From assembly GCA_046155285.1 (NCBI GenBank), contig JBJXEA010000001.1, forward strand, positions 1 to 64,000: 64,000 nt of DNA. Reading direction: 5' to 3'. The first letter of the stretch is position 1. Every line of letters starts with the position of its first letter. Made by a program: the position numbers and the translations under genes. This document shows, one piece after another, positions 52,419 to 61,216 of the stretch. The notes beneath the pieces were generated by a model, which was not told where the DNA came from, ran no database searches, and saw only the letters and a list, made by a program, of their open reading frames with translations. This DNA is from CAILHX01 sp046155285 (GTDB lineage: Bacteria > Pseudomonadota > Gammaproteobacteria > Burkholderiales > Methylophilaceae).

Positions 52419-53198
52419 TTATAACTGAACCAGTCTTTGCAGCATCTGATCCGATGCCTGAATAGACTTGGAGTTAATTTCATAAGCACGCTGTGCCTGA
52501 ATCATATTGATGAGTTCTTCCACCACGCTGACGTTGGAGTTTTCCAAGAAGCCTTGCTGGATACTCCCCAGCGCGTTTGTCCCCGCCGTACCTGTGTTTG
52601 GCGTACCAGAAGCGGTGGTTTCCAAGTACAGATTGTCACCCACACTTTGCAAACCGGTTGGGCTGATAAAGTTAGTCAAGGTAATCGGGCCTTGAGTCGT
52701 CACCACATTGCCAGGCTGGGTAACTGTTACCGTACCATCACGCGCAACCGCCACAGAAATCGCATCCACAGGCACGGTGATTTGTGGCTGCAACGGGTCG
52801 CCATTGGCGGTCACAATCACGCCTTGATTGTTCACTTGGAACGCGCCATCACGAGTATACGCCAAGGTGCCATCAGGCAACTGAATCTGGAAGAAACCGT
52901 TGCCTTGAATCGCCATATCAAACGAATTCTCGGTTTGCTGGATGCCGCCCTGAATATGGATGCGTTCGGTAGCTACGGGACGCGCACCAGTACCCAGCTG
53001 CAGGCCAGAAGGCACTTGGGTTTGTTGCGAGGCTTGCGAGCCAGGCTGGCGCAAAGTCACATAAATCAAGTCCTCAAACACTGGACGTGAGCGCTTAAAG
53101 CCATTGGTGCTGACGTTGGCTAAGTTGTGCGAAATCACGTCAATGTTGGTTTGCTGGGATTCCATCCCGGTTTTGGCAATCCAGAGCGATCTAAGCAT
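52419..53198 (-). CDS. flgG: Flagellar distal rod protein FlgG
   Basis: 259-residue distal rod subunit. MLRSLWIAKTGMESQQTNID and HNLANVSTNGFKRSRPVFED are the conserved N-terminal rod motif. The centre includes the short GSQASQQTQVPSGLQLGTGA rod-specific stretch, and the end is LINMIQAQRAYEINSKSIQA. 30 nt after flgF. Confidence 0.97.
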   Translation of the reverse strand: MLRSLWIAKTGMESQQTNIDVISHNLANVSTNGFKRSRPVFEDLIYVTLRQPGSQASQQTQVPSGLQLGTGARPVATERIHIQGGIQQTENSFDMAIQGNGFFQIQLPDGTLAYTRDGAFQVNNQGVIVTANGDPLQPQITVPVDAISVAVARDGTVTVTQPGNVVTTQGPITLTNFISPTGLQSVGDNLYLETTASGTPNTGTAGTNALGSIQQGFLENSNVSVVEELINMIQAQRAYEINSKSIQASDQMLQRLVQL

Positions 53199-53228
53199 GA
53201 TATTTTCCTAAAAAGTAGTTATTTGTTA

Positions 53229-53969
53229 TTAAGAAGTAAGCGACATCACCGATGCGGCTTTTGCGGTGCTTTCGTCAGACTTTTGCATCATCTTCACTTG
53301 CATATCAAACATACGCGAAGCTTCGATGATGTTAATCAAGGTATTCACAGCGCTCACATTGCTAGCTTCCAACACACCAGAAGCCAGGTTGACGCCAGCA
53401 TCAGCCAATGCAGGCTGACCATTCTTTTGACGGAACAAACCGTCATCACCGCGCACCAAGTCTTGATCGGCTGGATTCACCAATTTGAGCCTACCCACTT
53501 GCACCGCGTTTTGCACTTGGTTATTCGTCACCAAGCTCACTGTGCCGTCTTTGGAAACATACACTTCTGAATCTTCCGGCACCGTAATCGGACCACCATC
53601 ACCAATCAATGGGCGACCATTATTGGTCACCAGCAATCCGGTACTGGTAATTTCAACTGCGCCATTGCGGGTATAAGCCTCGTTGCCTTTGGCATCCTGC
53701 ACGGCAAACCAACCACGCCCTTGCATCGCCAAATCCAGCGGACGACCTGTGGTTTTCAACGTGCCGCCGGATAAATCCGAATTCGGCGTGGAATCCACCA
53801 CAAAAGTACGCGTAGGCATGCCAGGGCCATATACCGGCAAAGCACGAAACGCGGTGTTCTGCGCCTTGTAGCCATCGGTAGAAGCGTTGGCCAGATTGTT
53901 GGCCAGCACAGCTTGTTGATAGAAGCTGTGTTTGGCACCGGTCATCGAAATGTAGAGCAGTCTGTCCAT
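53229..53969 (-). CDS. flgF: Flagellar proximal rod protein FlgF
   Basis: 246-residue rod subunit with MDRLLYISMTGAKHSFYQQA, NNLANASTDGYKAQ, the central GRPLDLAMQGRGWFAVQ and C-terminal NVSAVNTLINIIEASRMFDM. Same family as FlgE and FlgG but shorter than FlgG and lacking its distal-rod stretch. 26 nt after flgE. Confidence 0.96.
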   Translation of the reverse strand: MDRLLYISMTGAKHSFYQQAVLANNLANASTDGYKAQNTAFRALPVYGPGMPTRTFVVDSTPNSDLSGGTLKTTGRPLDLAMQGRGWFAVQDAKGNEAYTRNGAVEITSTGLLVTNNGRPLIGDGGPITVPEDSEVYVSKDGTVSLVTNNQVQNAVQVGRLKLVNPADQDLVRGDDGLFRQKNGQPALADAGVNLASGVLEASNVSAVNTLINIIEASRMFDMQVKMMQKSDESTAKAASVMSLTS

Positions 53970-53995
53970 GTCGTTCTCTTAAGTTAACTCGCTAC

Positions 53996-55360
53996 TTATC
54001 GCAAGTTGACGATGGTTTGCAAGATAGAATCCTGCGTCTTGATGGTTTGCGCATTGGCTTGATACACGCGCTGGGCGATGATCATGTTCACCAATTCCTG
54101 CGTCAAATCCACGTTGGAATCTTCGGTCGCTGCACCTTGCAATGGGCCGTGATTACCGTCGGTTCCTGGAGTTTGGTTAAGCGCAGCGCCAGAATCAGCC
54201 GTTTCCACCCATTGGTTGTTACCGATAGGTTGCAAGCCTTGTGGGTTGCGGAAAGAATCCAAGGTCACTTGAGCAAGATTTTGCGATACGCCATTGGTGT
54301 AACGGCCGACGATTACGCCATCAGCACCCACATTGAAGCCAGCCAGAGAACCGGTGGTATAGCCATCCTGAGTCAAGTTATTGACTTTGAAGCCAGAGCC
54401 AAATTGTGTCGAATTACTAAAGCTTACAGGAATCGCCGTAGCGCCTGTCATGGCCGCAGCATTGATGCCTGGAGAACCTAATTGCGCTGCCGTAATTGTT
54501 TGGGTGGTAATAGTAGTAGCAGCGATAGTACCTGAAGTATTGAAGTCAATAGACCCCAAAGCAGTCGTAGGTCCACCGATTTCACCGCCAGTAAGAACGC
54601 CATCTCCGTTTGCATCTCGCGTCAAATCGACAAATGCATTTGTAGCTCCCGCTGGATTGGTAAGCGTGGCATAGACAAACCAACGACCAGGTGTAGGAAC
54701 AGCTGCAGGGTCTTTTACGAAATACATTTGATAGGTGTGGGCATTACCCAAGCTGTCATAGATACTAATCGCAGTAGAACGGTTATAAGAGGTTGGATCG
54801 CTATAGTCAAATACCGCTGTTGTTGGCTTAGCTTCACGCGAATCAAGATTAATAACTGCTTGAATGCCTTGAAAGGCAGCGCTGGTATTAGTACCCGTAG
54901 CTACTGCCGGAATATCAGAAGTGTTAGCTGGGTTAAACAAACGCACGTCCGTCACGATAGGCGCGATTACGCCGCTAGTCGCTTGGTAACCTTGCAACCG
55001 GTAACCTTCAGCAGAAACCACATAGCCATTTTTATCCAACTGGAATTGACCGTTACGGGTGTAAGTCACTGCGCCAGCATTGCTCATACGGAAGAAACCG
55101 CCGCCATTAATCGCCACATCCAATGGATTGTTGGTGACGGTAACGCCGCCTTGGGTGAACTGTTGGGTCACATCGACTACTTTAGTTCCCAAGCCCACGT
55201 TGCTGTTACCTGCACCCACCAAAGAATTGGCGTACACATCGGCAAACTCTGCGCGGGATTGTTTGAAACCCACAGTGCTCGCGTTTGCTACGTTGTTACC
55301 AGTCACATCCAAGCTTCTCGCTGATGCATTCAGACCACTTAACCCTTGTTGAAAGCCCAT
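53996..55360 (-). CDS. flgE: Flagellar hook protein FlgE
   Basis: 454-residue hook subunit, of usual size. MGFQQGLSGLNASARSLDVT and GNNVANASTVGFKQSRAEFA open the protein; VTNNPLDVAINGGGFFRMSN is in the D1 domain; a variable D2 region of Thr/Ala/Gly-rich sequence spans about 165-345; SNVDLTQELVNMIIAQRVYQ ends it. Between flgD (36 nt upstream) and flgF. Confidence 0.96.
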   Translation of the reverse strand: MGFQQGLSGLNASARSLDVTGNNVANASTVGFKQSRAEFADVYANSLVGAGNSNVGLGTKVVDVTQQFTQGGVTVTNNPLDVAINGGGFFRMSNAGAVTYTRNGQFQLDKNGYVVSAEGYRLQGYQATSGVIAPIVTDVRLFNPANTSDIPAVATGTNTSAAFQGIQAVINLDSREAKPTTAVFDYSDPTSYNRSTAISIYDSLGNAHTYQMYFVKDPAAVPTPGRWFVYATLTNPAGATNAFVDLTRDANGDGVLTGGEIGGPTTALGSIDFNTSGTIAATTITTQTITAAQLGSPGINAAAMTGATAIPVSFSNSTQFGSGFKVNNLTQDGYTTGSLAGFNVGADGVIVGRYTNGVSQNLAQVTLDSFRNPQGLQPIGNNQWVETADSGAALNQTPGTDGNHGPLQGAATEDSNVDLTQELVNMIIAQRVYQANAQTIKTQDSILQTIVNLR

Positions 55361-55396
55361 TATTTTCTCCTTAGTCCTAAATTTGTTGTCGTAAAG

Positions 55397-56062
55397 TTAG
55401 AGGATTTGTCTAACGTCAGAAATGTTTACCAAACCAAAGCCTGACACGTTCAAGCTTGGACCCGTTGTATTCATCAGCACACTGTTAACCGTACCCACCG
55501 CAAGGTTAGTGGCCGCCACAGCGTTACCTGCTTGCGTGGCTTGTACGATAAATTTGTAAGCCCCAACTGGGGCATTAGCACCAGCGTCCGTTTTGCCATC
55601 CCAACCAAACACTGAGGAGCCAACATCTTGCTTGCCAAGATCTAGCTTGCGTACCACATTACCGCCGGCATCCATAATCGTGACTTTCACGCTATCCGCA
55701 GCGGTAGCTAATTCCACACCGGCCAGCGCAGAGCCGTTACCAGCGCTATCTCTTTGCAAATCAACGAATGATCCCGGAGCCAGCACGCCGTGGTTGATCA
55801 ACGATGCTGACTGGTAAGCCTGCGATTGGCTCATCGCGGCCAAAGTGGCGTTGAGTTTCTCGATACCGGTAACGGTAGAGAGCTGCGCCATTTGTGAAGT
55901 GACTTGCGCGTTGTCCAAAGGATTTAGCGGGTCTTGATTTTTCATTTGCGTGACTAACAGCTTCAAGAAGCGGTCTTGTTGCGCCTCTGCCGTAGTGGCA
56001 TTCTTCTTGGTTTGCGCTGTTTGCGAGATAAGTGCTGAGGTTGAGTCTACTGAGGTTGCCAT
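55397..56062 (-). CDS. flgD: Flagellar hook cap/assembly protein FlgD
   Basis: 221-residue hook scaffold. QDRFLKLLVTQMKNQDPLNP and DNAQVTSQMAQLSTVTGIEK are the conserved N-terminal motif, followed by a Tudor-like/FlgD Ig-like fold with VKVTIMDAGGNVVRKLDLG and FGWDGKTDAGANAPVGAYKF. Directly precedes flgE and follows flgC by 16 nt. Confidence 0.96.
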   Translation of the reverse strand: MATSVDSTSALISQTAQTKKNATTAEAQQDRFLKLLVTQMKNQDPLNPLDNAQVTSQMAQLSTVTGIEKLNATLAAMSQSQAYQSASLINHGVLAPGSFVDLQRDSAGNGSALAGVELATAADSVKVTIMDAGGNVVRKLDLGKQDVGSSVFGWDGKTDAGANAPVGAYKFIVQATQAGNAVAATNLAVGTVNSVLMNTTGPSLNVSGFGLVNISDVRQIL

Positions 56063-56078
56063 GATTTACTTCTCCTGA

Positions 56079-56492
56079 TTAAGAGCCGAGCGCAATAGTG
56101 CGCTGGATCATTTGCTTGGTGGTGTTCATCATTTCCACGTTGGCTTGATAAGAGCGCGACGCAGAAATCATGTTGACCATTTCTTCCACCACATTCACAT
56201 TCGGCATGGTGACGTAGCCGTCGGTATTGGCGTATGGGCTGGAAGGGTCATACACCATCTTCATCGGTGCCGGGTCATCAATGACTTTTTGCACCACCAC
56301 ACCCGCTGTACCTTTTGGCGAACCCTTGTTGATGGGCCTGGCTTCAAACACCACTTGCTTGGCCACATAAGGCTTGCCGTTGGAGCTGGTTACGCTGTCG
56401 GCGTTGGCCATATTACTGGCCGTCACGTTGAGGCGCATGGACTGCGCCGTCATCGCCGAACCTGCGATATCGAATACGTTAAATAACGCCAT
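56079..56492 (-). CDS. flgC: Flagellar proximal rod protein FlgC
   Basis: 137-residue rod subunit with FDIAGSAMTAQSMRLNVTAS, NMANADSVTSSNGKPYVAKQ and NVVEEMVNMISASRSYQANV near the end. Length is normal. It shares one base with the flgB stop, showing tight coupling. Confidence 0.97.
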   Translation of the reverse strand: MALFNVFDIAGSAMTAQSMRLNVTASNMANADSVTSSNGKPYVAKQVVFEARPINKGSPKGTAGVVVQKVIDDPAPMKMVYDPSSPYANTDGYVTMPNVNVVEEMVNMISASRSYQANVEMMNTTKQMIQRTIALGS

Positions 56493-56902
56493 TAGTTGTT
56501 ACCTCCTCTGAGGGCGACGTTATCGCCCTGGATGGTGCCGTTGATGAATGTCAGCGTGGACATATACTTGAGTGAGTTTTCGGTGAACTGCGCTTGCTCG
56601 ATGTTGGTATCTACAGTGTTGCCATCAATGCTGGGTTGCGACACATTGCGATACATCGGCTCGATGCCATAAAGAGTGTCTTTAGTCTTACCTTGTAAGT
56701 GGCGCTCAGAAGTGACTTTCATCTCTATGCCTTTTTTGACGTTGCTCAATGCCTTTTTCATGGCATCGGCAAAATCAATATCCACCGCGCTATAGTGCGG
56801 AGTATCGGCATTGGCGATGTTGGATGCGATCAATTGCTGGCGGAAGCTGCGAACTTCGAGCGCCTTTTCTTGAAACGCAAAAGCTTTATCAATACTGTTC
56901 AT
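56492..56902 (-). CDS. flgB: Flagellar proximal rod protein FlgB
   Basis: 136-residue rod subunit with RSFRQQLIASNIANADTPHY and C-terminal TEFTENSLKYMSTLTFING-like text. First gene of the flgBCDEFGHIJ operon. A sigma-54-type promoter lies 35-50 nt upstream (56937-56952), giving a short leader; the ribosome-binding site is weak. Confidence 0.96.
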   Translation of the reverse strand: MNSIDKAFAFQEKALEVRSFRQQLIASNIANADTPHYSAVDIDFADAMKKALSNVKKGIEMKVTSERHLQGKTKDTLYGIEPMYRNVSQPSIDGNTVDTNIEQAQFTENSLKYMSTLTFINGTIQGDNVALRGGNN

Positions 56903-57226
56903 AACCGTTCACTTCATAACAAGACACAGCAGGTAAAGCATTATCTGTGCCAGATAGTGATGAGTGGCTTAAAACAAAGGCTTGCAGAGGAGTTGTGAGA
57001 AAAAATATAAAGCTGACGCGGCAAGCGCTTGCCGCTTATGGCAAGGGTTACAGCGCTTAACCACCCCCGCCGCAAGCGGCGACCCCTCCTTGAGAAGGAG
57101 GGGAGATAAAGTCAAAATCCGCTCTGAGTACCCTGTGTCAAATTACTCACTCCCCTCCTTTCCAAGGAGGGGTGGCGCAAAGCGCCGGGGTGGTTAAAGC
57201 TCTTCCACAGCAAAGCGCCGGGGTGG
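56903..57226. repeat. Gene-free 324-bp region between the GGDEF gene and flgB, with nested palindromes
   Basis: No gene is seen. The right half holds two inverted copies of a roughly 50-bp composite repeat: 57055-57103 (hairpins CGCCGC/GCGGCG and CCCCTCCTT/AAGGAGGGG) and 57152-57200 (CCCCTCCTT/AAGGAGGGG and GGCGC/GCGCC, then GGGGTGGTTAAAGC). A partial third copy starts at 57216 and runs into the GGDEF gene. The left half carries the flgB promoter. The hairpins probably end the GGDEF transcript. Confidence 0.75.
56937..56952 (-). promoter_or_regulatory. Sigma-54 type promoter of the flgB operon
   Basis: On the minus strand TGGCACAGATAATGCT gives an exact GG-N10-GC pattern matching the -24/-12 consensus TGGCAC-N5-TTGC with one change in the -12 box. 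The start point would be about 56926, some 24 nt before the flgB ATG. RpoN control of rod/hook genes is known in several flagellated proteobacteria. Confidence 0.65.
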
Positions 57227-57248
57227 TTAAAGTCCTTCCGCAGCAAAC
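57183..57248. repeat. 33-bp tandem duplication covering the GGDEF stop codon
   Basis: Units 57183-57215 and 57216-57248 match at 29 of 33 positions. The second unit contains the last seven codons and stop of the GGDEF gene. The first, read in the same frame, would encode a near-copy (FAVEEL-stop versus FAAEGL-stop). Confidence 0.75.
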
Positions 57249-58993
57249 ACCCGATTACGTCCAGCATGCTTAGCCTTATACATAGCCTGGTCAGCACGCT
57301 TGATAATGTCTTCTTGCGATTCCTTAGGCAAGCGTTCTGCCACACCCGCGCTAAAGGTAATCAATATCTTCTGGTTATCGTGCAAGAAAATGTTCTTGGT
57401 CAAGTCGCGCTGCACACGCGTCATCACCTCTACACCCTCGTCCCGTGGCGTTTCTGGCAAAATAATCACGAACTCTTCGCCACCGTAACGTGCCAACACG
57501 TCTGATGGCCGCAACGCATCACGCGTCACTTTAGCCAAGTGCGTCAACGCCGCATCACCTGCATCATGGCCGATTCCATCATTGAGTTTTTTGAAATGAT
57601 CTATGTCCAAAATCGCAACGCTGATGGGCGTTCCGCTACGCTCTGCACGACCAAACTCACGCTCGAAAGCATCGGTCATGCCGCGCCGGTTTAATGCGCC
57701 TGTCAGAAAGTCCTCGTGCGCCAATTCGCTAAGCTGCACAATTTCCAATGTTAGTTCGCGTACTTTCTCCTGCGCCTCATCTGCGGTGACTTGCAACTCT
57801 TGCATCTCATCGTGTGCCCGCAGTGCATCCATCTGCATCGAGTGCGTATCGCGCATCAGCCCATCCAGCACCACATTCAAATCACCGATGTCCGCAGTTT
57901 TGCTGATTTGCGCCTGATAACCTTCAATCTTGGTGTGATACTTACTGGTGTATTCGGTCATCTGCGCCAGTTTGTTCACGAAATCCTCGGCCATGCGCTT
58001 CAAACTTTCACGTGCTTCTATCACGCTGTGCTTGAGCTTGCCTTGCTTGAACAATAGCTCCTTCAAGGCACTTTCCGCGTCGTACAAGGCCTCAATATCC
58101 AGCGGCTGGGCGATGATGTCACGGATAATCTGCGTCTGGCCTTGCATCCACTCGTCGTCCACCACCAGTTCGCCGATGTTATCCACCAACAAGCGCATTA
58201 GTTGCAGTAATTCCTCATGTAAACGCGATTCAGCATTCTGGTTCATCTCCAAGCGGTACCAGAAAGCCTTGAGCGCCTCGCCCAGCTTTTCCATTTCCTT
58301 GTCAGACTTGGCGCCTCTCGCCTGCTCCAGCACGTCCTTAGCGTGGCGCTCCAGTTCCGGCAAATATTCCAAGCGCGAGACGATACCAAACGCCAAGGTT
58401 TGAATCAGCATCTCGCGCCACCAAATCGCAGTTGCCGTGGGTAAACCAGAAGAATCTTCCACTTCCGCCGGTGCCTGTTCTTGTAGTTCAGCGAGCAACT
58501 CCGGCGCCAAATCCTCGCCGCTCCCCTTCCACAAGCTGACCAGCCCTTGCAGCTTGGTCGCCAGCGCGGCCGCATCGCCGCCAAAATTACCCAGCACGCG
58601 CTCCAGCGCCTCGCGCTTTTTACTAATGGTGAATCCGGGGCGATTCGCCTCCAGCTCGCGCAATAACTCACGCAACACCTCGCCCCAATTTCCCGCCATA
58701 TTGCCCGCTGGGATCAACTGCCGCACTTGCTGCTCCAAGGCCGCCACGTCGCCCTTGTTGGCCGCAGCTTCCATCTGCACCGCCAGCCCCAGCCACTTGG
58801 AATGCGTACTACCCGCGTCACGCAACAAGCGTATCAACAGTTGCAACGCATCTTCAGATTTACCGCCTGCTATCTCGTCATAAGCACGCTTGAAGTTATC
58901 CGGCGTGGGCGGCTGTCTGCGCTGCACAAGCGTTTTGAGCGCCAATCGGGCGATGTCGGTGGGGGTTTGTACCTGTGTTTGTTCTTCTGCCAT
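57227..58993 (-). CDS. GGDEF diguanylate cyclase
   Basis: 588-residue cytosolic protein. The C-terminal GGDEF domain (about 420-585) has an intact active site G504-G-E-E-F508 in RYGGEEFVIILPE and an inhibitory I-site RPSD (495-498) exactly five residues upstream, so active c-di-GMP synthesis with product feedback is expected. The first 400 residues are helical with heptad-like stretches (for example LKHSVIEARESLKRMAEDFV) and no recognised sensor. Its start lies 85 nt from divergent flgA and it precedes flgB on the same strand, suggesting a link to motility control. The stop codon lies within a repeat copy. Confidence 0.92.
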   Translation of the reverse strand: MAEEQTQVQTPTDIARLALKTLVQRRQPPTPDNFKRAYDEIAGGKSEDALQLLIRLLRDAGSTHSKWLGLAVQMEAAANKGDVAALEQQVRQLIPAGNMAGNWGEVLRELLRELEANRPGFTISKKREALERVLGNFGGDAAALATKLQGLVSLWKGSGEDLAPELLAELQEQAPAEVEDSSGLPTATAIWWREMLIQTLAFGIVSRLEYLPELERHAKDVLEQARGAKSDKEMEKLGEALKAFWYRLEMNQNAESRLHEELLQLMRLLVDNIGELVVDDEWMQGQTQIIRDIIAQPLDIEALYDAESALKELLFKQGKLKHSVIEARESLKRMAEDFVNKLAQMTEYTSKYHTKIEGYQAQISKTADIGDLNVVLDGLMRDTHSMQMDALRAHDEMQELQVTADEAQEKVRELTLEIVQLSELAHEDFLTGALNRRGMTDAFEREFGRAERSGTPISVAILDIDHFKKLNDGIGHDAGDAALTHLAKVTRDALRPSDVLARYGGEEFVIILPETPRDEGVEVMTRVQRDLTKNIFLHDNQKILITFSAGVAERLPKESQEDIIKRADQAMYKAKHAGRNRVFAAEGL

Positions 58994-59078
58994 GAGTATT
59001 CCGATTGTTGGTTGCTGCGTTGTTCTAGCTCTGATAGCGTTAGAATACGCTAAATCTTTAATCCTCGTGAATCAAGCC

Positions 59079-59771
59079 ATGCGCCCAAGCAATTCCTGTT
59101 TCGCACTCGGTCTCGCGCTCTGCTGCAGCCTCGCACACGCCGCCGAATGGCAATCGCGCGAGTCACTTCAAGCCGCCGCCGAGAGCTTTGTCGCGCAAAA
59201 AACCGCCAGCATAGACGGCACAGTCACCATCACCAGCACCCCACCCGATGCACGGGTAAAAGTCGCCAAATGTGATCAGCTAGAAACCTCGCTACAAACT
59301 GGCAACAAGCTATGGGGCAGAACCAGCGTCACAGTCAGTTGCAGCTCGCCCGCCAAATGGTCGCTGCGCGTTCCAGTCAACATCAAAGTCGTGGGACAAG
59401 CCGTGGTCGCCACCCGCGCCATCGGCGGCGGACAAACCATAGAGGCGCAAGATGTCGCAGTCGAAACGCTAGACCTAACACCTTATCCCATAGGTGTATT
59501 CAAAACCCCAGAGCAAGCCATAGGCAAAGTCACCGCCAACAGCATCGCCGCCGGAGCGCCATTTCGGGCAGAAGTGTTACGCGCGCAGATGGTCATCAAA
59601 CAAGGTCAACAAGTGGTGGTGGTGGCGCAAAGTGCTCACATCAAAGTCAGCACTGAAGGCGTGGCTATGAACAATGCCCAAGCTGGGCAGGTGGTGGGAG
59701 TGAAAACGAAGTCTGGCGCGGTTGTTAAGGGCATCGCCAAGAGCGAGGGCGTGGTAGAAGTTAATTTTTAA
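59079..59771 (+). CDS. flgA: Flagella basal body P-ring formation protein FlgA
   Basis: 230-residue periplasmic chaperone for FlgI. ATG 59079 gives a signal peptide (FALGLALCCSLAHA, cleavage before AEWQS); the longer frame from 58890 is antisense to the GGDEF gene and rejected, and GTG 59067 is a minor alternative. The SAF/ChapFlgA domain shows VVATRAIGGGQTIEAQDVAV, LRAQMVIKQGQQVVVVAQSA and GVKTKSGAVVKGIA. It is divergent from the flg operon. flgM and flgN, often next to flgA, are not present downstream. Confidence 0.93.
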   Translation: MRPSNSCFALGLALCCSLAHAAEWQSRESLQAAAESFVAQKTASIDGTVTITSTPPDARVKVAKCDQLETSLQTGNKLWGRTSVTVSCSSPAKWSLRVPVNIKVVGQAVVATRAIGGGQTIEAQDVAVETLDLTPYPIGVFKTPEQAIGKVTANSIAAGAPFRAEVLRAQMVIKQGQQVVVVAQSAHIKVSTEGVAMNNAQAGQVVGVKTKSGAVVKGIAKSEGVVEVNF

Positions 59772-59794
59772 CTTCCCTCACGCCTAACCCCTCT

Positions 59795-60631
59795 TTAGTT
59801 CTTAAACCAAGTCAACGTCCCTGCCTTCATGTCCGGCACCAAAATGGTTCTGCCATCCGCTGCCAAACCTATATCCGCCGCAGATTGGAACTGCGCCTTT
59901 ACCCATTCTTGCGTACCGTCTTTTTTGTAAGTGAACAGGCGGCCGTTTTTCCAGTCGCTAATCCATACGACGCCGCGCTTGTCTCGCACCAAGCCATCAC
60001 CACCACCAAAGCCTTCAATCAGATAATCCATCTTGCCGGTTTTAAGCGTGATGCGATACAACGCGCCGGAGACGAAATCCACCATCAGCAAGTGGTCGTC
60101 GCCGTCGGCCAGCAAACCGTTGGGAGCTAACACGCGCGGGTCGTCGCCGTTGACTACAGTGGTCACTTTGCCATCTGCCGCAACGCGATACACCGCGCCA
60201 CCTTTGCCTTTGAGGTCGCCGCTGTCTGACACGAACAAGCTGCCGTCTTTGCCAAATTCTAGGTCATTCAAAAATAGTGGTTTAACGGGGAAGGCTTCCG
60301 CCGCAACAAACACGCTCCATTTGCCGTCTTTGCCCACCTTCAGGATGCGCTTGTTATCCGCCACGTACAACGCACCTTTTGAATAGGCCAAACCTTTGGG
60401 GTCGTCCATGCCGCTAGCAAACACTTTAGCTTTGCCATCCGCGCCTATCACGCTAATCACACCGTCGCCATCTTTGCCGAATTCGCCTATCTCGGAAACA
60501 TAAACACGCCCATCTGCAACTACCACCGACTCAGGATTCTTCAAGCCGGTGACCACTTTATTCTCCGCAGCGTAGGCGTTAAAACTGGCAATCATTGCAA
60601 CAACTAGAATACTATTTTTCAACTTAGTCAC
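59795..60631 (-). CDS. Exported SMP-30/NHL-like beta-propeller protein
   Basis: 278 residues with a Sec signal (LVVAMIASFNAYA, cleavage before AENK). Six propeller-like repeats follow, for example GDGVISVIGADGKAKVFASG, AYSKGALYVADNKRILKVGK and GKGGAVYRVAADGKVTTVVN. The layout resembles SMP-30/gluconolactonase-like proteins that hydrolyse lactones with a divalent metal, but the activity is inferred only. Last gene of the fcc cluster, 3 nt after the unknown gene. Confidence 0.8.
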   Translation of the reverse strand: MTKLKNSILVVAMIASFNAYAAENKVVTGLKNPESVVVADGRVYVSEIGEFGKDGDGVISVIGADGKAKVFASGMDDPKGLAYSKGALYVADNKRILKVGKDGKWSVFVAAEAFPVKPLFLNDLEFGKDGSLFVSDSGDLKGKGGAVYRVAADGKVTTVVNGDDPRVLAPNGLLADGDDHLLMVDFVSGALYRITLKTGKMDYLIEGFGGGDGLVRDKRGVVWISDWKNGRLFTYKKDGTQEWVKAQFQSAADIGLAADGRTILVPDMKAGTLTWFKN

Positions 60632-60634
60632 TCC

Positions 60635-61216
60635 CTAAAAATATTCAAAAAAACCAAACTTGGGCTCACGCCCGACGATAGAAACGATACCGCAAGGAGA
60701 GCGCGTAAAATCGCCCGCCATCGCGGTTTGGATGCTGCGCTGCAACGCGCCGTCAGCTTGCATCTGGGTCATGATGTTTTGCATGGCGGCATCAAACGCT
60801 TGCTTGACTTCCTTATCCTGATAAATTGAGGTCAATTGTCCAAATTGTTGACCTTCAGCCTTGTAAGTAGCCAAAGGCTGACCGTCACCGCGATGCAACT
60901 GCACTTTGAGCTTGGCGTAATAGGTGGACGATGCGGGGTTATACACCAGGCGCGAATTGACCCAAGCGATGAGATCCGCCGTCTTGCCTGCCTCGCACGC
61001 GCCCACGCTGCTAAAACGCTTCGCCAAAGCATGGCTGGCGGCATCTTCAGCAATGACGGTGTAATCCACCCAACGCGTATAAAGTGGGGCAACACCCACT
61101 ACAGTGGGATGCCCGTACCTGTCCAGGCTGGTATAAACGAGCAAACTGGGTTCAGCTGCCCATGCCGTATTCAGCGCCATCGCACTTAACATTATTGCCA
61201 AAAATAATCGCTTCAT
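60635..61216 (-). CDS. Exported protein of unknown function
   Basis: 193 residues with a Sec signal (MKRLFLAIMLSAMALNTAWA, cleavage before AEPS). The mature part has two cysteines (VGACEAGKT and SPCGIVSIVG), which could form a disulfide, and a helical AFDAAMQNIMTQMQADGALQ. The family is not recognised. It overlaps the sugar-dehydrogenase-like gene by 4 nt and precedes the SMP-30-like gene by 3 nt, so it belongs to the same periplasmic unit. Confidence 0.75.
   Translation of the reverse strand: MKRLFLAIMLSAMALNTAWAAEPSLLVYTSLDRYGHPTVVGVAPLYTRWVDYTVIAEDAASHALAKRFSSVGACEAGKTADLIAWVNSRLVYNPASSTYYAKLKVQLHRGDGQPLATYKAEGQQFGQLTSIYQDKEVKQAFDAAMQNIMTQMQADGALQRSIQTAMAGDFTRSPCGIVSIVGREPKFGFFEYF

Noticed and set aside
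58890..59078. N-terminal extension of flgA (about 63 residues)
   Set aside because: It is antisense to the GGDEF gene start, has no signal-peptide logic and no ribosome-binding site; ATG 59079 gives a standard FlgA signal peptide.
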